The notes below the pieces were generated by a model. That model was given only the letters and a program-made list of their open reading frames with translations, did no database searches and had not been told where the DNA came from. From Cerrena zonata (taxonomy: Eukaryota > Basidiomycota > Agaricomycetes > Polyporales > Cerrenaceae): a stretch of 64,000 nt of DNA. Position 1 is the stretch's first letter; every line of letters begins with the position of its first letter. The DNA is taken from assembly GCA_038087015.1 (NCBI GenBank), contig JASBNA010000036.1, forward strand, positions 372,001 to 436,000. The letters are read 5' to 3'. The translations under genes were made by a program, and so were the position numbers. Shown here piece by piece: positions 11,449 through 23,191 of this stretch.

Positions 11449-13230
11449 ATGTCGTACACTCTCCCTCCCCTGAAGTCCCTGTTTCCAACATTGTTACACC
11501 ATAGTTCTCAGGCTGCTAGTAGTAAAAGCACCCGCGGCTACTCGGATTTCTCCAAGATCCTCGTGGGTGGAACCTCATGTTTAGGAAAGCGAAGGTACGT
11601 TTGAATCTTTGCTTTGTATATTCAGTTGGCTGAAGGGGTTTGAATAGCGCAAGCCCTTCTCCTGAGGTGACACCAACTCCGTCAAAACGACTACGAATCT
11701 CGAACGAACGGAATGAACGGCAAGCAACATCTCGCTTTAGTAGGCAGACTTGGAATTCCCCGCACGACCATGCATGCTAATATGGGCGATCTCGCATTGC
11801 AGGATCATCATTACCTCTTCCTCATGAGATACACAATTACATCCTCGAGACATTCTGGAATCACGATGACATCCAATGTTCTAGTCCGGAAACCATACGT
11901 GCATGCTCCCTGACTTGCAAGACCTGGAATAAGGTTGCCCGGCGTCATATCTTTCGTGCCATCACCCTAAAGTGCGCGGATGAGCTCGAATCGATCACTT
12001 CTCTTGTCATTAACGACAAGGATATCATTGGATGGATTCAAAGGGTGAGATTGTACGGATCTCTAACCCCTCTGGACAAAGAGACGGCGGGAAAGACGCT
12101 ACCTCCTGATTGGGGGATTCAGGATCGTTGGATCTACAAATTTCCGTCTTCACTGGCCTCTCGCATTCGCGACAAAACTCACGAAAGCTACCAGCCATTC
12201 AACGTCAAGATCTTCGAGCTTTTCGACTTCTCCCACCTCAGTGGTGCTGTTGAAGATTGCCGATGGTTTGCGTTTTGGATTTATCATTTGCCCTGGCTGG
12301 AGAATGTGGAGAAGCTTTACTTGAAGAGCTGCGAGATGCCTTCCAATGCGATGGCTGCAATAGCGTATTCATTCCCTCGATTACGAAAAGTGGGACTCAC
12401 AGATGTCGATTTTACTGCAAATGACCATGCTATCATCGAACATATTAGCGCCCCATACAACCCGACTGAAGAAGAACTCCAAAATCAACGCTTGGCAATG
12501 TGCGCCCATTTGGGGGTGACCATGGACGAGCTCATGAGCAGCAGAATACCTCGTAATGGTGTGAAATATATCGCTATACACCCACCTCCCGCGATCGAAT
12601 CTCTTTATCTAAATCGTACAACGACACAGTATGAGTGGTTTGACCTTATGACGCTCTATACTTGGATCCACAGTTCTGTGGTAGCCCGGAGTCTACGGTC
12701 ATTGGAACTCTCCAAATGGCTCAATATCGACACAGTAGCGCACTTCCTTAATCGGCTAGGACCTTCCCCATCCTTGGAGCATTTGACGATATGGGTTGCA
12801 TGCAATGTCGATTTACGTGAGTCATATTTACACACGGCGATTATCGTTGTTTGACTGTTTCACAGTAGTAGAATGCGGTTTCAATTTCTCACAATTGACA
12901 AACCTAAAATCTATAGCCTTGCACAGTGCAGTTGCGGATCAGGTGCAGGTTGAGGTATTTGTGCACGTATTATCAACGCTCAAAGCCTCTCAATTGCGAT
13001 ACATCACGTTAGCGATCAGATATAGGGGTCGCATTATGACGCTTGAGCCAGTAGATAATTGCATATCTGGGCAGTTCAAGAACTTGGAAATGGTCGTTAT
13101 TGAATGTGTGGGTAGGGAAGGAGATAAACTGAATGAGGCTCGTCAGGAGATAGAAGAGATGTTTCCGCAGCTGAGTCGTCGGGGCATGCTTCGGGTTCAG
13201 AATTACGTGGAACCTTTCCTCAGTTACTAG
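11449..13230 (+). CDS. F-box-like protein
   Basis: Exons: 11449-11594, 11648-11739, 11803-12816, 12866-13230, totalling 1617 nt (538 aa plus stop), all in phase with GT-AG introns of 49-63 nt. The second intron matters: without it an in-frame TAA at about 11777 would end the protein. That TAA lies in a CTAAT branch-point-like motif, and the intron ends TTGCAG. Residues about 81-125 (SLPLPHEIHNYILETFW, then ACSLTCKTWNKVARRHIFR) fit an F-box, which in this family recruits Skp1 of an SCF ubiquitin ligase. The rest reads like the irregular leucine-rich C-terminal region of basidiomycete F-box proteins (LENVEKLYLKSCEM, SLRSLELSKW, LTNLKSIALHSA). Such proteins are numerous and variable in mushrooms; the substrate cannot be inferred. 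No signal peptide or membrane segment is seen. Confidence 0.88.
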
Positions 13231-13390
13231 ATTCCTACATTTACATTTTGGTCAATTTCAACGAGGCTTCGTAGTTTTAGGAGAAGTTAAATAGAAATAT
13301 TATTTCTCCAGTAAGGACAGTTGCAAAAGTTTCGATCTTAGTGGGATTCGAGCGACCAGGATAGAGCACATAATTGATTTGAATGATTTA

Positions 13391-14005
13391 CTAGCTATAG
13401 CGCTTTCAGAAAACCTAGTCGCAGCGTCCAATTTTTTCTCGGTTTTTGGGCTTGTAGGCGCGCAACTGGGCGGCCTTTTCCACCTTGCCACAGCGCCAGC
13501 CACACGGCATGCGCGGTAGCCACACTCCGTACATGGACATCACACTCATTAAATCTCCCTATATGACTCACAGAGTGAAACTTGAGTACTGAGTATTCTC
13601 ACTTTTGATACCTATTGGTGTGTCACCGTACACTATGCACTCGATGCCACAATGTTGTTATAGTCAATGGGTATGCCACACAGCCTGAGGCATCGACCGA
13701 AACGAGACGTCCCAATTTAGAAACATGGGAAACATACTGATGGCCTCTAACGCGCGCGCGTGAGTCGATCGAGCTCATGAGAATCTTTGGAAACTTGGTA
13801 TGAGACTATCAGAGGCCTCATAATGAGACTCTGAACACAGGGATGATATCCCCAAACCCAAATCAGGCTTAAAAAGCCAAGCAGTCACGATACAACAGGG
13901 ATTATGCTGGGTGGCACCTCAGCCACATCATAGCGCTTAAACCATGGAAAACAGCGAAAAAAATGGACACTACGACTAGGTTTTGTGAAACGGCTGTAGT
14001 TTGTT
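13391..14005. mobile_element. Candidate non-autonomous terminal-inverted-repeat element
   Basis: The reverse complement of about 13391-13440 matches about 13956-14005 at 40 of 50 positions by eye, including a shared CGACTAGGTTTT core. The roughly 0.6-kb interior has no coding signature. This fits a MITE-like DNA element with about 50-bp terminal inverted repeats. I could not find a clear target-site duplication at the edges, so the boundaries are approximate and chance similarity is not excluded. Confidence 0.42.
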
Positions 14006-16555
14006 ATATCAGTTAGAGGCATATTCAAATATAGTTCATAATAAATCACCTGGAAATGGGAAATGTACCTCTGTGAGTTGCCGTAACAGGGGCTGGCGGC
14101 GAATACAGTACTCGGGGATAGAATATATTAACGTTCGAGTTTATAGATACCTCAAGAACGGTGGTAAAGATCAAGAGCAAGAATCAAAACATCAACTTGA
14201 ATCGCTGCAGCACATATCGCGGCTACATACATTTTCAGTAATATGCTTAATTGAGACAATTAGATACACTCACCATTTGGGAGGAGAGGCCTCCGACTGA
14301 GCATCGGTGTTGCACATGACTCCGCATAGTTGACAAAAAGCCCGTCTGTGTAGGTACATGAGCGGTGTAGAAATAAATCTTTATAGCTAGATACACACCG
14401 CTTTCCTGTACCCGATAGATTTACATCTTTACATTTGAGACATAAGGGATCTTCGGTATCCTTATTACATGAATCGCACCGAGGGGTGGACGACGAAGGA
14501 AGCTATAGGTTGGGTTAGGTTGAGAGGTATGCCCCACATATTAAATTGGCTGCTTACTACTGTGCCAGGCATATTGAACGTTGAGTATGTGTGTTGAGAA
14601 TTTCTCCTTTGAATAGATACAAATAAATGGGTGGTTGGGGGATGGGTGATTTCGTGAGGGAGGCTACGTTTTATATCAAAGAAATAGACAAACGTCCATT
14701 GTCCAGAGTGTTGGTAATTCCGCCCAGTATTGACTTTGACTTCCGCGCCCCATGGGATTAACCGAAGCGTTTTTTGTCTAAAAGAGAGCAAGGACAAACG
14801 TCAAAAACGCGGAGGTGGCAATAACAATATCTGAGCCGAATATGAGGGTGGCGAGGCATTGCCGTGTTCCTCATGGCAAACGATTGACTTTATAAGTGGC
14901 AACCTATAGGCGTAGTTAACCACTTCTTTGGCCCGCGTGTCGCCTAGATCCCAGGTCTTTGTTCATGACCCCGATCGGTCTGTTAAAGCTTATCGGAGAT
15001 ATAGTAACGATTGTCTTCGAATTGATGTCGCGTAAGCTTCGATAGAAGGAGCACCGGAGGGAGAGCAGGGGCAGAGAGTGGAAGATCGAGCCGGGGGTGA
15101 TCGGGGTGATGGAACAGGGACGCGAAAGCCCGGGATGGAGAGGTGATTGACTTGAGGATATTGGCTGTCCATGAGGGACAAATGTAAATGGCCTCGGGTA
15201 AATGATACTGGGGGACAATCGTCGCTTTTGACTTTTCGTATGGGGGGGCGAAGACATACCTGCATCTTGACCAGCGTTCCCTGAACGTCTCCCTTTCCAT
15301 ATCCCATATCCCACCCAGTTCTCGAAAGCCAACTCGATACGAGTACATCCTCGTCGCGTAGATGGAAGGGAGTTGTTTGTGAGTTGTGGTCGCGCCACCG
15401 CCACTTGTGAAGTTCATTCGGGTAATATCTTTTGGATGACGTCATTGTGTTGATTGATCCACAGCCACGGGCCAGTAAGGAAAAGATCTAGAAGGGTCAA
15501 TAGATTGCAAAAGTGAAAGGGAAGGACAAAGGCAAAACTGAAAATTTCGGGGAGCATAAAGAACAAAAGAGGAGTTTCCGGTTTTGGTGTAGTCGAAACC
15601 TTTGGTTCCTGGTTGAGAAGCATGGCACCGGAGTCGAAGCTAACGCGGGTATACCGTAAACGGACTTGAGAGTAACGAGAGATGATATAATAACGCCTCG
15701 GACTCGGAGGACGATGGAGTTTCCGTTAAACTGGACCCCACCCTGAGGAATGAAGCGTTTTCTAGAGCAAGGGAGTTACGTACTGTAAACTCCGTTTATA
15801 ATTCGAAACCTTGTTTCCCTGGTCACTAGGGATACACACTAGCAGAGATAAGGAAGGAGCGTGTTTTATGGACGGAGTCAACGTACACTGTCACGGTGTA
15901 TGTTGATCCGTCGACGTTTCAGATTTCAACAGCGATCGTCCTTTCTAGAAAACAACGAGTGTAATTCTAGAGTATTGGGCTGAAGAACGGCTGTAGCTGA
16001 ATCTAATTGTCACCCTTTTGAGGAAGTTTTGAGGTTGTGTACTCGAAGCTGAGGATGATCATGATCGGGTGCCGATCGATGTCAGTCGTAATAGGAGCTA
16101 GCCGGGACATTGAAGGGGATATCGGTCATGGTATGCAAGATCGTACCATAGCGGGTGTTTCTCGAATAGCTAGTACTGCGGACTGAGTCCTGTGATAAGG
16201 TAAGAATCCTTAGGCATTTGAATACCTTGGCGAACGCTCGAGTTTGCAGCGATCGACAGTGACATGGCAGTGTATATGACAGGATAGTGCTACGTAAGGA
16301 ACATGAAGCGCAGTCCGGTGAATTCCTCGAAGAGTTAGTCGAGGAGCGAGACAAGGAGTCGGTGTGGGTAAACTGCCCTGATTCGCTACAATCAGCTTGG
16401 CCAAAAGTGTCGTTCGAGTTTTCTCTAATTGGCACCAATAAACCGCGTCCATTTATAGCATCCGGGTGACCACCAAACTTGGTTCCAACGCGCTTTCACA
16501 CACACAGTCTCTCTTTCCACCTCCACCTTCATCTCTACACACCTTGGAACTCACC
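14006..16555. other. 2.5 kb without a supported gene, upstream of ERG24
   Basis: Several overlapping minus-strand open frames lie at 14916-15623, in all three frames. None carries a recognisable domain, and I found no splice set joining them into one protein, so they may be chance frames or an eroded gene. The final 100 bp before ERG24 contain a CACCAATAAA motif (about 16432-16441), a TTTATAG box (about 16453-16459) and a C/T-rich stretch (16500-16540), which fits a fungal core promoter. Confidence 0.4.
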
Positions 16556-18261
16556 ATGGGTACTAGGAGAGCCCCACCCCCCGCCGACCTCAACCCGCGC
16601 ACAAAACACTACGAATTCCTCGGTCCCCCCGGCGCGCTCTTCATCACTCTCGGTGTCCCTGCCACCACCTACGCCCTCTACTACGGATGTTCAGAACATT
16701 CTGGCGGATGCCCTCCACAACTCGAGACGCTCTACCCTAGTTTCCTTGCAGCGGTACAGGATAAGGACTGGTGGTTGGGCTTGTGGGATACGAAGGCGGC
16801 GTTGGCGTATTTGGCGTGGTATGCGTTCTGCGTCGTTGCGTGGTTTGTTCTGCCCGGGGATTGGGTTGAAGGGGTTTATATAAGGGATGGGTCGACGAAG
16901 AAGTATAAGATTAATGGTGCGTATCTCGTTGACACTATGCGTTTGAGATTTGGGACTTATTATTCGTGTCACGACGCAGCGTTCACGACGTTCCTCCTTA
17001 CCATGGGTGCTCTTACTGGTGTCATTTATCGCTTTGGTCCCGAGTCTTTCACTTTCATCTATGAACGATGGATTGGTTTCGTCACCGCGTCGATTGCCAT
17101 GTCGGTCTTCCAGGGAGTCCTATGCTATTTGTTCTCGTTCCGCAAGGGTGCCCTTCTCGCGTTGGGTGGGAATTCTGGGAACCCGATTTACGATGTGCGT
17201 TTCCTATTTCAATTCATTTCTCGTGGCAACACGAGGGGAATTGCACGTCACGCGAAAGAATACTGTATTGACGCGTCTTGCTCTCTGTAGTTCTTTGTCG
17301 GAAGGGAGCTGAACCCATCTATTGGTTGGTTCGACGTCAAGTCGTTCAATGAACTCAGACCTGGTCTCATTCTATGGGTTCTCGTCGATATCTCTATGGC
17401 CTGCGAACAGTATGTCAGGAGGGGAAGTGTCACGGATTCCATGTGGCTCGTCCTCGCATTCCAGGCTTGGTATGTCGCTGACGGTCTTTACAACGAGGTA
17501 CGCATTCCCCTCTACTTCTGTCCTCATAAACACAAATTGATGGTCTCGTGTAGCCTGCTATTCTCACGACTATGGATATCACCACGGATGGATTCGGATT
17601 CATGCTCGCGGTCGGCGATCTCGCATGGGTTCCTTTTGTGTACTCTCTTCAGGCACGATACCTCGTCTTCAACCCGATCGAGTTGGGACAGGAAGCGACT
17701 GTCGGGATCGTTCTGGTCAATTTGTTGGGGTATTATATCTTCCGTGCTGCGAATGGCGAGAAGAATGATTTCAGAAATGGCAGGAACCCTAAGAGTATGT
17801 GTTTTTTTCCTTCGAGTGTGAGTGTGGATAACTGATGGCATTGGTGGTGGTGTAGATTTGGAGTATATGACTACTGAGGGGGGATCAAAGTTGTTGACTT
17901 CGGGTTGGTGGGGAAGGTCTCGTCATCCAAACTACTTGTGAGTTTCTCTCAATTTGTCAAAATTTGTTTTTGTGTGCGAGCACTGATGTTTGGGTATTGT
18001 AGTGGTGATCTTTTGATGGCGTTGGCTTGGTCTCTTCCTACTGGTTATGACACGCCGATCACTTATTTCTATGTGATCTACTTTGCTGTCCTCCTTATTC
18101 ATAGGCAGAGGCGTGATGATGAGAATTGCGAGAAAAAGTGAGTCTCCTATTTTAGCTGTTGATCCCTAGATTCGAAACTAATGTACTTGTGTAGGTACGG
18201 CAAGGACTGGAAGAAGTACTGCGAGATTGTGCCTTACCGCATTATTCCTTACATCTACTAA
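16556..18261 (+). CDS. ERG24: Delta(14)-sterol reductase (C14 sterol reductase)
   Basis: Exons: 16556-16916, 16980-17194, 17291-17497, 17554-17794, 17856-17937, 18003-18137, 18195-18261. They total 1308 nt (435 aa plus stop), close to the usual fungal length of about 430-440 aa, with all junctions in phase. The ATG sits in a strong CACCATGGG context. The family reduces the C14-C15 double bond left by CYP51 demethylation in ergosterol synthesis, using NADPH in the endoplasmic reticulum membrane. Signatures seen are [20 protein letters not shown] (spanning the exon 2-3 junction, about residue 192), then [16 protein letters not shown] (about 356-372) and the typical ending IIPYIY. Many hydrophobic segments fit a multi-pass protein. 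A decayed copy lies at about 9735-10870. ERG24 and ORC2 converge, with about 190 bp between their stops. Confidence 0.96.
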
Positions 18262-18454
18262 AATTAAGGGAATCATCTCCCACTTCCTTTGTTTGTTTCT
18301 CGAGTCTCTTCGTATTTGCTGTTGGACTTGTTTGCTTCCGCTTGATATGATTCACGATATTCCCCAGTATATCCATGTACTGTATTGATTACTCCTATTG
18401 AATTTTGACATATTACTTTATCCTTGCTATCTTACACCACAGTGACCGAAAGCT

Positions 18455-19716
18455 CTATATTCGATGATGCTCAATATCCTCCATAAGCGTCGACAACACC
18501 GTTTTCCTCAACGGTATCCAAACAACATCTCCCCCAGCTCCAGCACCTCCCTGAGCAGCAGTCAACATCAACCCATGATCCTTAAACTCGCCCATAAGAG
18601 CACGAAATGCAGTCTCGCTCGTCGCGACGAACTGGTCTCGTGCCATCGTGAACAACGTCCCGTATTCCACTGCGACATTCTGCATATCTTGTGCACTTGC
18701 ATGTCCATCCCCTCCCCCTCCACTGGCGGTGGATTCGGCCATAGAGGCAAGTTGGCGTTGGGCGAGGAGGGTGAAGAGCCGTTTGGCTTTTTCGGTGACG
18801 GAGGCGAGGATATGACGGGCGGCGACTTCGGTCATGATGCTTGGGATGGCGCCGCTGCCGTTGGCTGCTGCGCGGAGACGTGCGGCTCTCGAGGAGAGGC
18901 GGGATGCGCCGGAGATGGAGGAACGGTCGGCGGAGGAGAGTTCGAAGGTGTACGGTTGGAGGGTTGTTAAGTCGTGATAGAGCCATGCGAAACCTCCATT
19001 TGAGTTCGCATTCCCAGTATGTGATTTGTGGGAGGAGTCGGAGATGGAGAAGAGGAGGGGGAAGGCGATGTTGTCTGCTGAGGCGAGGAGGTGGATGGTT
19101 GGGGTGACTTGCGAGTGTGGAGAGGATGGATTTGGATTTGGTGGAGATGAGGGAGGGGGAGTCGATGTTGTGGATGAGGATGTAGAGTTTACGGGGGGTG
19201 GAGGAGAGGATGTGTTGGATTCGGGCGAGTTGGGATTCTGGTGTGGTACCTCGTTGAGGTACGGAGGAGGTGTCGAGGACAGGACTCGATAGATGATAGG
19301 AGGTCTTTTAGAGTGAAGTTGGGGTTGAAGGCGTTAGCGACGACAATGTGGGATTTTCTGCGGTTATGTAGATATTCGACGAATTCGTTTAGGACGTTTC
19401 GTTTGGATCCTGCACCGTAGAAGAGCAGGTTGAAGCCTTGCTCTAGTTGGAGCAGAAACCTAGGAAAGAGAGCATTATAGGATGGAGGTGGTACCTGTGC
19501 AACTGAAGGAAGGTTAGAGAGGGCAGAGGTGAATTCCTGTGGGGTTAGTGGGTCTACACGGGCAGAAAATACATTGGAGGATGTGCGAGATGTTTTTGAA
19601 GCTAGGAGAAAGTACTGGTCAAAGGAAGTTGCAGCAAATGTTGCACCGGATTGAAGGAGGGGATCTTGGTCGCGTCCGTCTTCTGAGCCCGAGCTTTCGT
19701 CGTGAGTGTCTGCCAT
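18455..19716 (-). CDS. ORC2: Origin recognition complex subunit 2, with an apparent frameshift
   Basis: The start MADTHDESSG is followed by SFDQYFLLASKTSRTSSNVF, then GFNLLFYGAGSKRNVLNEF (about residues 110-130), the hallmark of Orc2's AAA+-like fold. After FTLKDLLSSIES the frame is lost by one base near 19280-19286. It resumes as VLDTSSVPQRGTTPESQL, IHNIDSPSL and LLASADNIAFPLLF, and the C-terminal winged-helix-like region (FRALMGEFKDHGLM, VWIPLRKT) runs to the stop at 18455. Without the shift the protein would be about 420 aa. I see no GT-AG intron that could repair it, and the resumed frame has a stop just upstream of the joint. Orc2 is part of the essential six-subunit complex that marks replication origins, so an assembly error is the first explanation to test. 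Confidence 0.9.
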
Positions 19717-19995
19717 GATGGTCGTAAATGAATATGAATATAATGAAATTGGAGATGGATTAATTGGCAATCTACGCGACGCGGTCACATGACTGACGCG
19801 GGTTCAGGTTCGAGAGATAAGCGCCGAATCACGGTTCAGTTCGCCTCTGTTCAAATCCAACCGACATCATCTCTGCCTTTTGCTCTTTTCTTTTCCCGGG
19901 GCAAGCCAGCGCAGGCTCGAGTGTGTACAACAACACCCCACGCTTTCATTGCGACACCTTACAAAAAACAAAAAACATTTGTCTATAAATTGAGG
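19717..19995. promoter_or_regulatory. Bidirectional promoter with three ACGCG cores
   Basis: The 279 bp between the start codons of ORC2 (minus) and the Cep57/Ppc89-like gene (plus) contain ACGCG at 19774-19778, 19779-19783 and 19796-19800. ACGCG is the core of the MCB box (ACGCGT) bound by the G1/S factor MBF in yeasts. The motif is seen directly; binding by an MBF homologue in this organism is inference. Confidence 0.5.
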
Positions 19996-22900
19996 ATGCC
20001 AGCTCGTGGCTCGGCCTTTGATTTTAGTATCGCTGGCGACGCACTCGAGCAGCACCGTATCCAACTCGAGAGGAACCTCCAACAGACCGCCGACATCTCT
20101 CTTCATCTCTCTTCGACCCCCGACGAGTCTGACGTCGAACTACCGAGACATATCTCTGACCCTCACTCGCATTCTTACTCTGGCATGGCTTCCTTCGATA
20201 TTCACCGCTCGAGAGACGGGTTTGATGCAGACGAGACTGGTCACTATCAGCCTTGGTCTATGCGCACTGGCGATGAAGAGGAGGGCATTCCTGCGTATGG
20301 AGAGACTTTGTCTACTGTTGCACATCATGCTAGTCATCTTACTCTCACCGCCGGCCTGGGCGGTCGTGGTGGCGGTAGACGGGATGCTAGTATGAGCGGT
20401 GCAGAGTACGATCCTGACAGACCTGTCAACGCCATGGCTGCTGGCATTGCGTCCAATGCTAGACGTTATGCCGATATGGACACTACAAAATCCAAACACT
20501 ACGTAGGTCGTTTCCGTCGTCGTACTCGGGGTCACTAATGGATAGTTTGTCTCTTACCTCCTATCTTAAGCCTTCGGCCACAATTGATTTCGACCCTCTG
20601 GTCGTCGATGACACTGCGGAACTGGACCGCATTCCTGAGTCGAGACCCTCTAACAGACCTACCGTTGCGCGATCCCCTCAATCTTCATCTTCCTCCGACT
20701 CTCATGTACCTACCCCTCAATCCCCGCGACCTAGATTGTCAGACGCGTTAAAGAACGCTACATTTTCTCCGAAACGTCCGAGGAGCGTACAGTCTACCCG
20801 GACTACACCACGAAGTCAAAGAATAGCAGAATCGAGACACGATTCTCCTGGTTATGGGCGACACCACCATGGCACACCTGGTAAGTGTCGTGTTTGATTC
20901 TTCAGTTGAACTTGACATCTAACTTCGAACAGGCCGCAACCGAACAAGCCAAACACTATCATATGCGACATCCTTTTCCCGCGATCTCCCCGACCCCGTC
21001 GTAAACGTCAACCCACCAACACCATCCGAACATCAAAGTGAAGGATCAACCTTCCCAAGAATGGCCCGAGGCATCACACGCGAAATCGAAGCTGCACGCC
21101 GGACTAGGCCACAACGCGATCCTGATGCAGATGCTAGACCATATGCGCATAGCACAGTACGGAGACGGGATTATGCACAGGAACCCCCGTTGAAGGAGAT
21201 TGCGAATCAGTTGGGTGGGACGCCGAGACCTGCGATGAGGATGACCCCCAGGAACGTGTCGAGGAGAGTGCATTTACCGGATATTACGGGACTGACGAGT
21301 GCGGTTGAGTCGCCATCGAGAGTAGGGTTGAAGTATTTGGGATATGATGCTGCTGGGGAGGGGGAAGTCGATGGTAAGGTTTTCGTTTTACTGAAGTAGT
21401 TGGAGGCGTACTGATGGATACGCGGCTTGGTTTAGCGAGGATACTTGCTACTTTGGGTGTCGTTCAGACTAAAATTGCGCACCTGGAGTCTGAAAATAGT
21501 ATTAACCGTAGGCGTGTACGTGAGCTCGAGTCGGAGCTGGAGGATTGTAGGAAGGAGGTTGCTAAGGAGAGGACTAAACTCATGGACCAGTCTACGGAAT
21601 GGCGGTCTAATGCTCGGTCACGGAATCCTCCACGAGAACCGGACATCAACTCTAGTCGTTACCAAGAGGTTGTTGAGGAAAAGAAAGGTACTTTCGCTCA
21701 CACATCGTTCATGGACGCAAATACTGATTCGTATTATCTAGCTCTCGAGGCCCTTATCTCAACGCTGCAAGCTCACCTGTCCCGGCTCACTACAGAGATT
21801 GCGGACCATCACAACCTCCTTGAGCAGCTGCAGAGCTTACAAGAACGGGACAGCCGTTCACTCAAGGAGAAAGGTCGGGAGGTGGAGAGCCTAAGACAGG
21901 AAGTTGAAAGGCTTTCTGGTGAGGTCGAGGTCCTCCGAGGGGTGGTCGAAGAGGGGCTGAAAGAACGTCGAGAAGTTCGGGAGAGTTCTTTCGCAGGTAG
22001 TGCGCATGAAGAGGAGGAAGTCGACGACGATGTCGAGGCTAACAAGACTAGGCATGATCTTGCTCAGTCGACTGGTTCTTCTGCTTCGTCAAAGAGTCAA
22101 GCATCTTCACGACCCGCTTCTCCTTTTGCCACTCGTCAACCGGCTCGACCTTCGCAGCAGGACGACACTCTTCAGCAAAGTGTCAACAACGGTGCCCCTT
22201 CGTTCCTGGATCTTCGCGAGATCACTCGTATCACTGAGGAAGTCGAGGAACGCCGTTCAGAACGGTCGCTCACTGTTTCTCATGCTTCTCAGTCTTCCCG
22301 GTCGCCGTCACATAATGAAGATTCCGAAGAACTCTCGAGATCTCAATCGAGCGCTTCGTCGCATTCTGGTGAGGATCGGGAAGTCGCGCGGATGACCGGT
22401 CGAGTCCCTTCTGGGAAGGTCGTAGAGTGTGAAGCTGGTCCTTCTACTCTTCCTTCTCAACGCGATAGAGACAGACAACCACCCAACTCTACACGAGAAC
22501 GGCAATCTCGGAAACCTTCAAGAGCTGCTCCGAACGATCAAGTTAGGGAACCCGACCTTCCTCGAGTACGCGGGACACATCTCGAGAGGTTGTTCTATGC
22601 TGCACCCGCACATGATGCTCAGACGTGTACGGTCTGTCATCAACCTTCGAACCAGAATCGGAGAAGGAGGGATGGTGAGGAAGTTGTTCCTGAGTGGCTT
22701 AGGAATGCTGTGAAAGCGAAGCGGAGAGCGAGGGATGGGGAGGATGATGAAGGGTTCGACGAGGACTCGGATGAGTTCCAAAGGGATGCACGAGCGGACG
22801 AGCGTGAGGAGGCGCTTCCACCTCAGACGGTTTTGGTGAAGGTCCTTAAGGAGCTTGAGGATGATTTCACGCATTATAAGTTGTGAGTGGTTTAGTTTTC

Positions 22901-23191
22901 GTTTCGCGTTTTGAGATGATGGCTGATGGTTGTGTCTTAGTATTTATATCGAGTTGGCGGATCAGTACAAGGTGATTGATGCTACTTCGAATGTGGCGAA
23001 ACGGAATGTCCTGGCGGAACATTTGCAGGACGTGATTCGGGTGTTAGAGCGCAAGGTGCGTTTCTTCTTCCATACTTGTTTCAATTTCATTCAGTGTACT
23101 GATATATTTGTTGTAGGGTGATCAGATTGCGTCGTTGCATGGACTTTTGTCGTTCAAGGATAAACCTATCAATTCAGATAACAATTTGTAG
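19996..23191 (+). CDS. Cep57/Ppc89-like spindle pole body protein
   Basis: Exons: 19996-20502, 20571-20880, 20933-21373, 21436-22882, 22941-23055, 23117-23191, totalling 2895 nt (964 aa plus stop), all in phase. Residues 1-420 are Ser/Pro-rich and probably disordered. Coiled coils are evident at about 422-472 (heptad-like IAHLESENSINRRRVRELES) and about 522-602. A C-x2-C pair (CTVCHQ) lies near 820. Residues about 888-957 (LKELEDDFTHYK, then IELADQYKVIDATSNVAKR and GDQIASLHGLLSFKDKP) match the Cep57-type microtubule-binding domain. In fission yeast Ppc89 a related region works at the spindle pole body. The expected role is a microtubule-organising-centre scaffold. The first intron's acceptor (CTTAAG, before 20571) is less typical than the others but keeps the frame. 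The gene diverges from ORC2 and is the last intact gene before the AT-rich block. Confidence 0.88.

Noticed and set aside
11713..11913. 66-aa plus frame over the F-box gene start
   Set aside because: It crosses the second intron in the wrong frame; splicing 11740-11802 gives an F-box in frame.
14916..15623. Four overlapping minus-strand frames of 69-162 aa
   Set aside because: They have no family signature, three frames are open together, and no splice set joins them; GC-rich chance frames are more likely.
18464..19292. Plus-strand frames with Gly/Arg/Asp-rich translations
   Set aside because: They are antisense shadows of the GC-rich ORC2 coding sequence.
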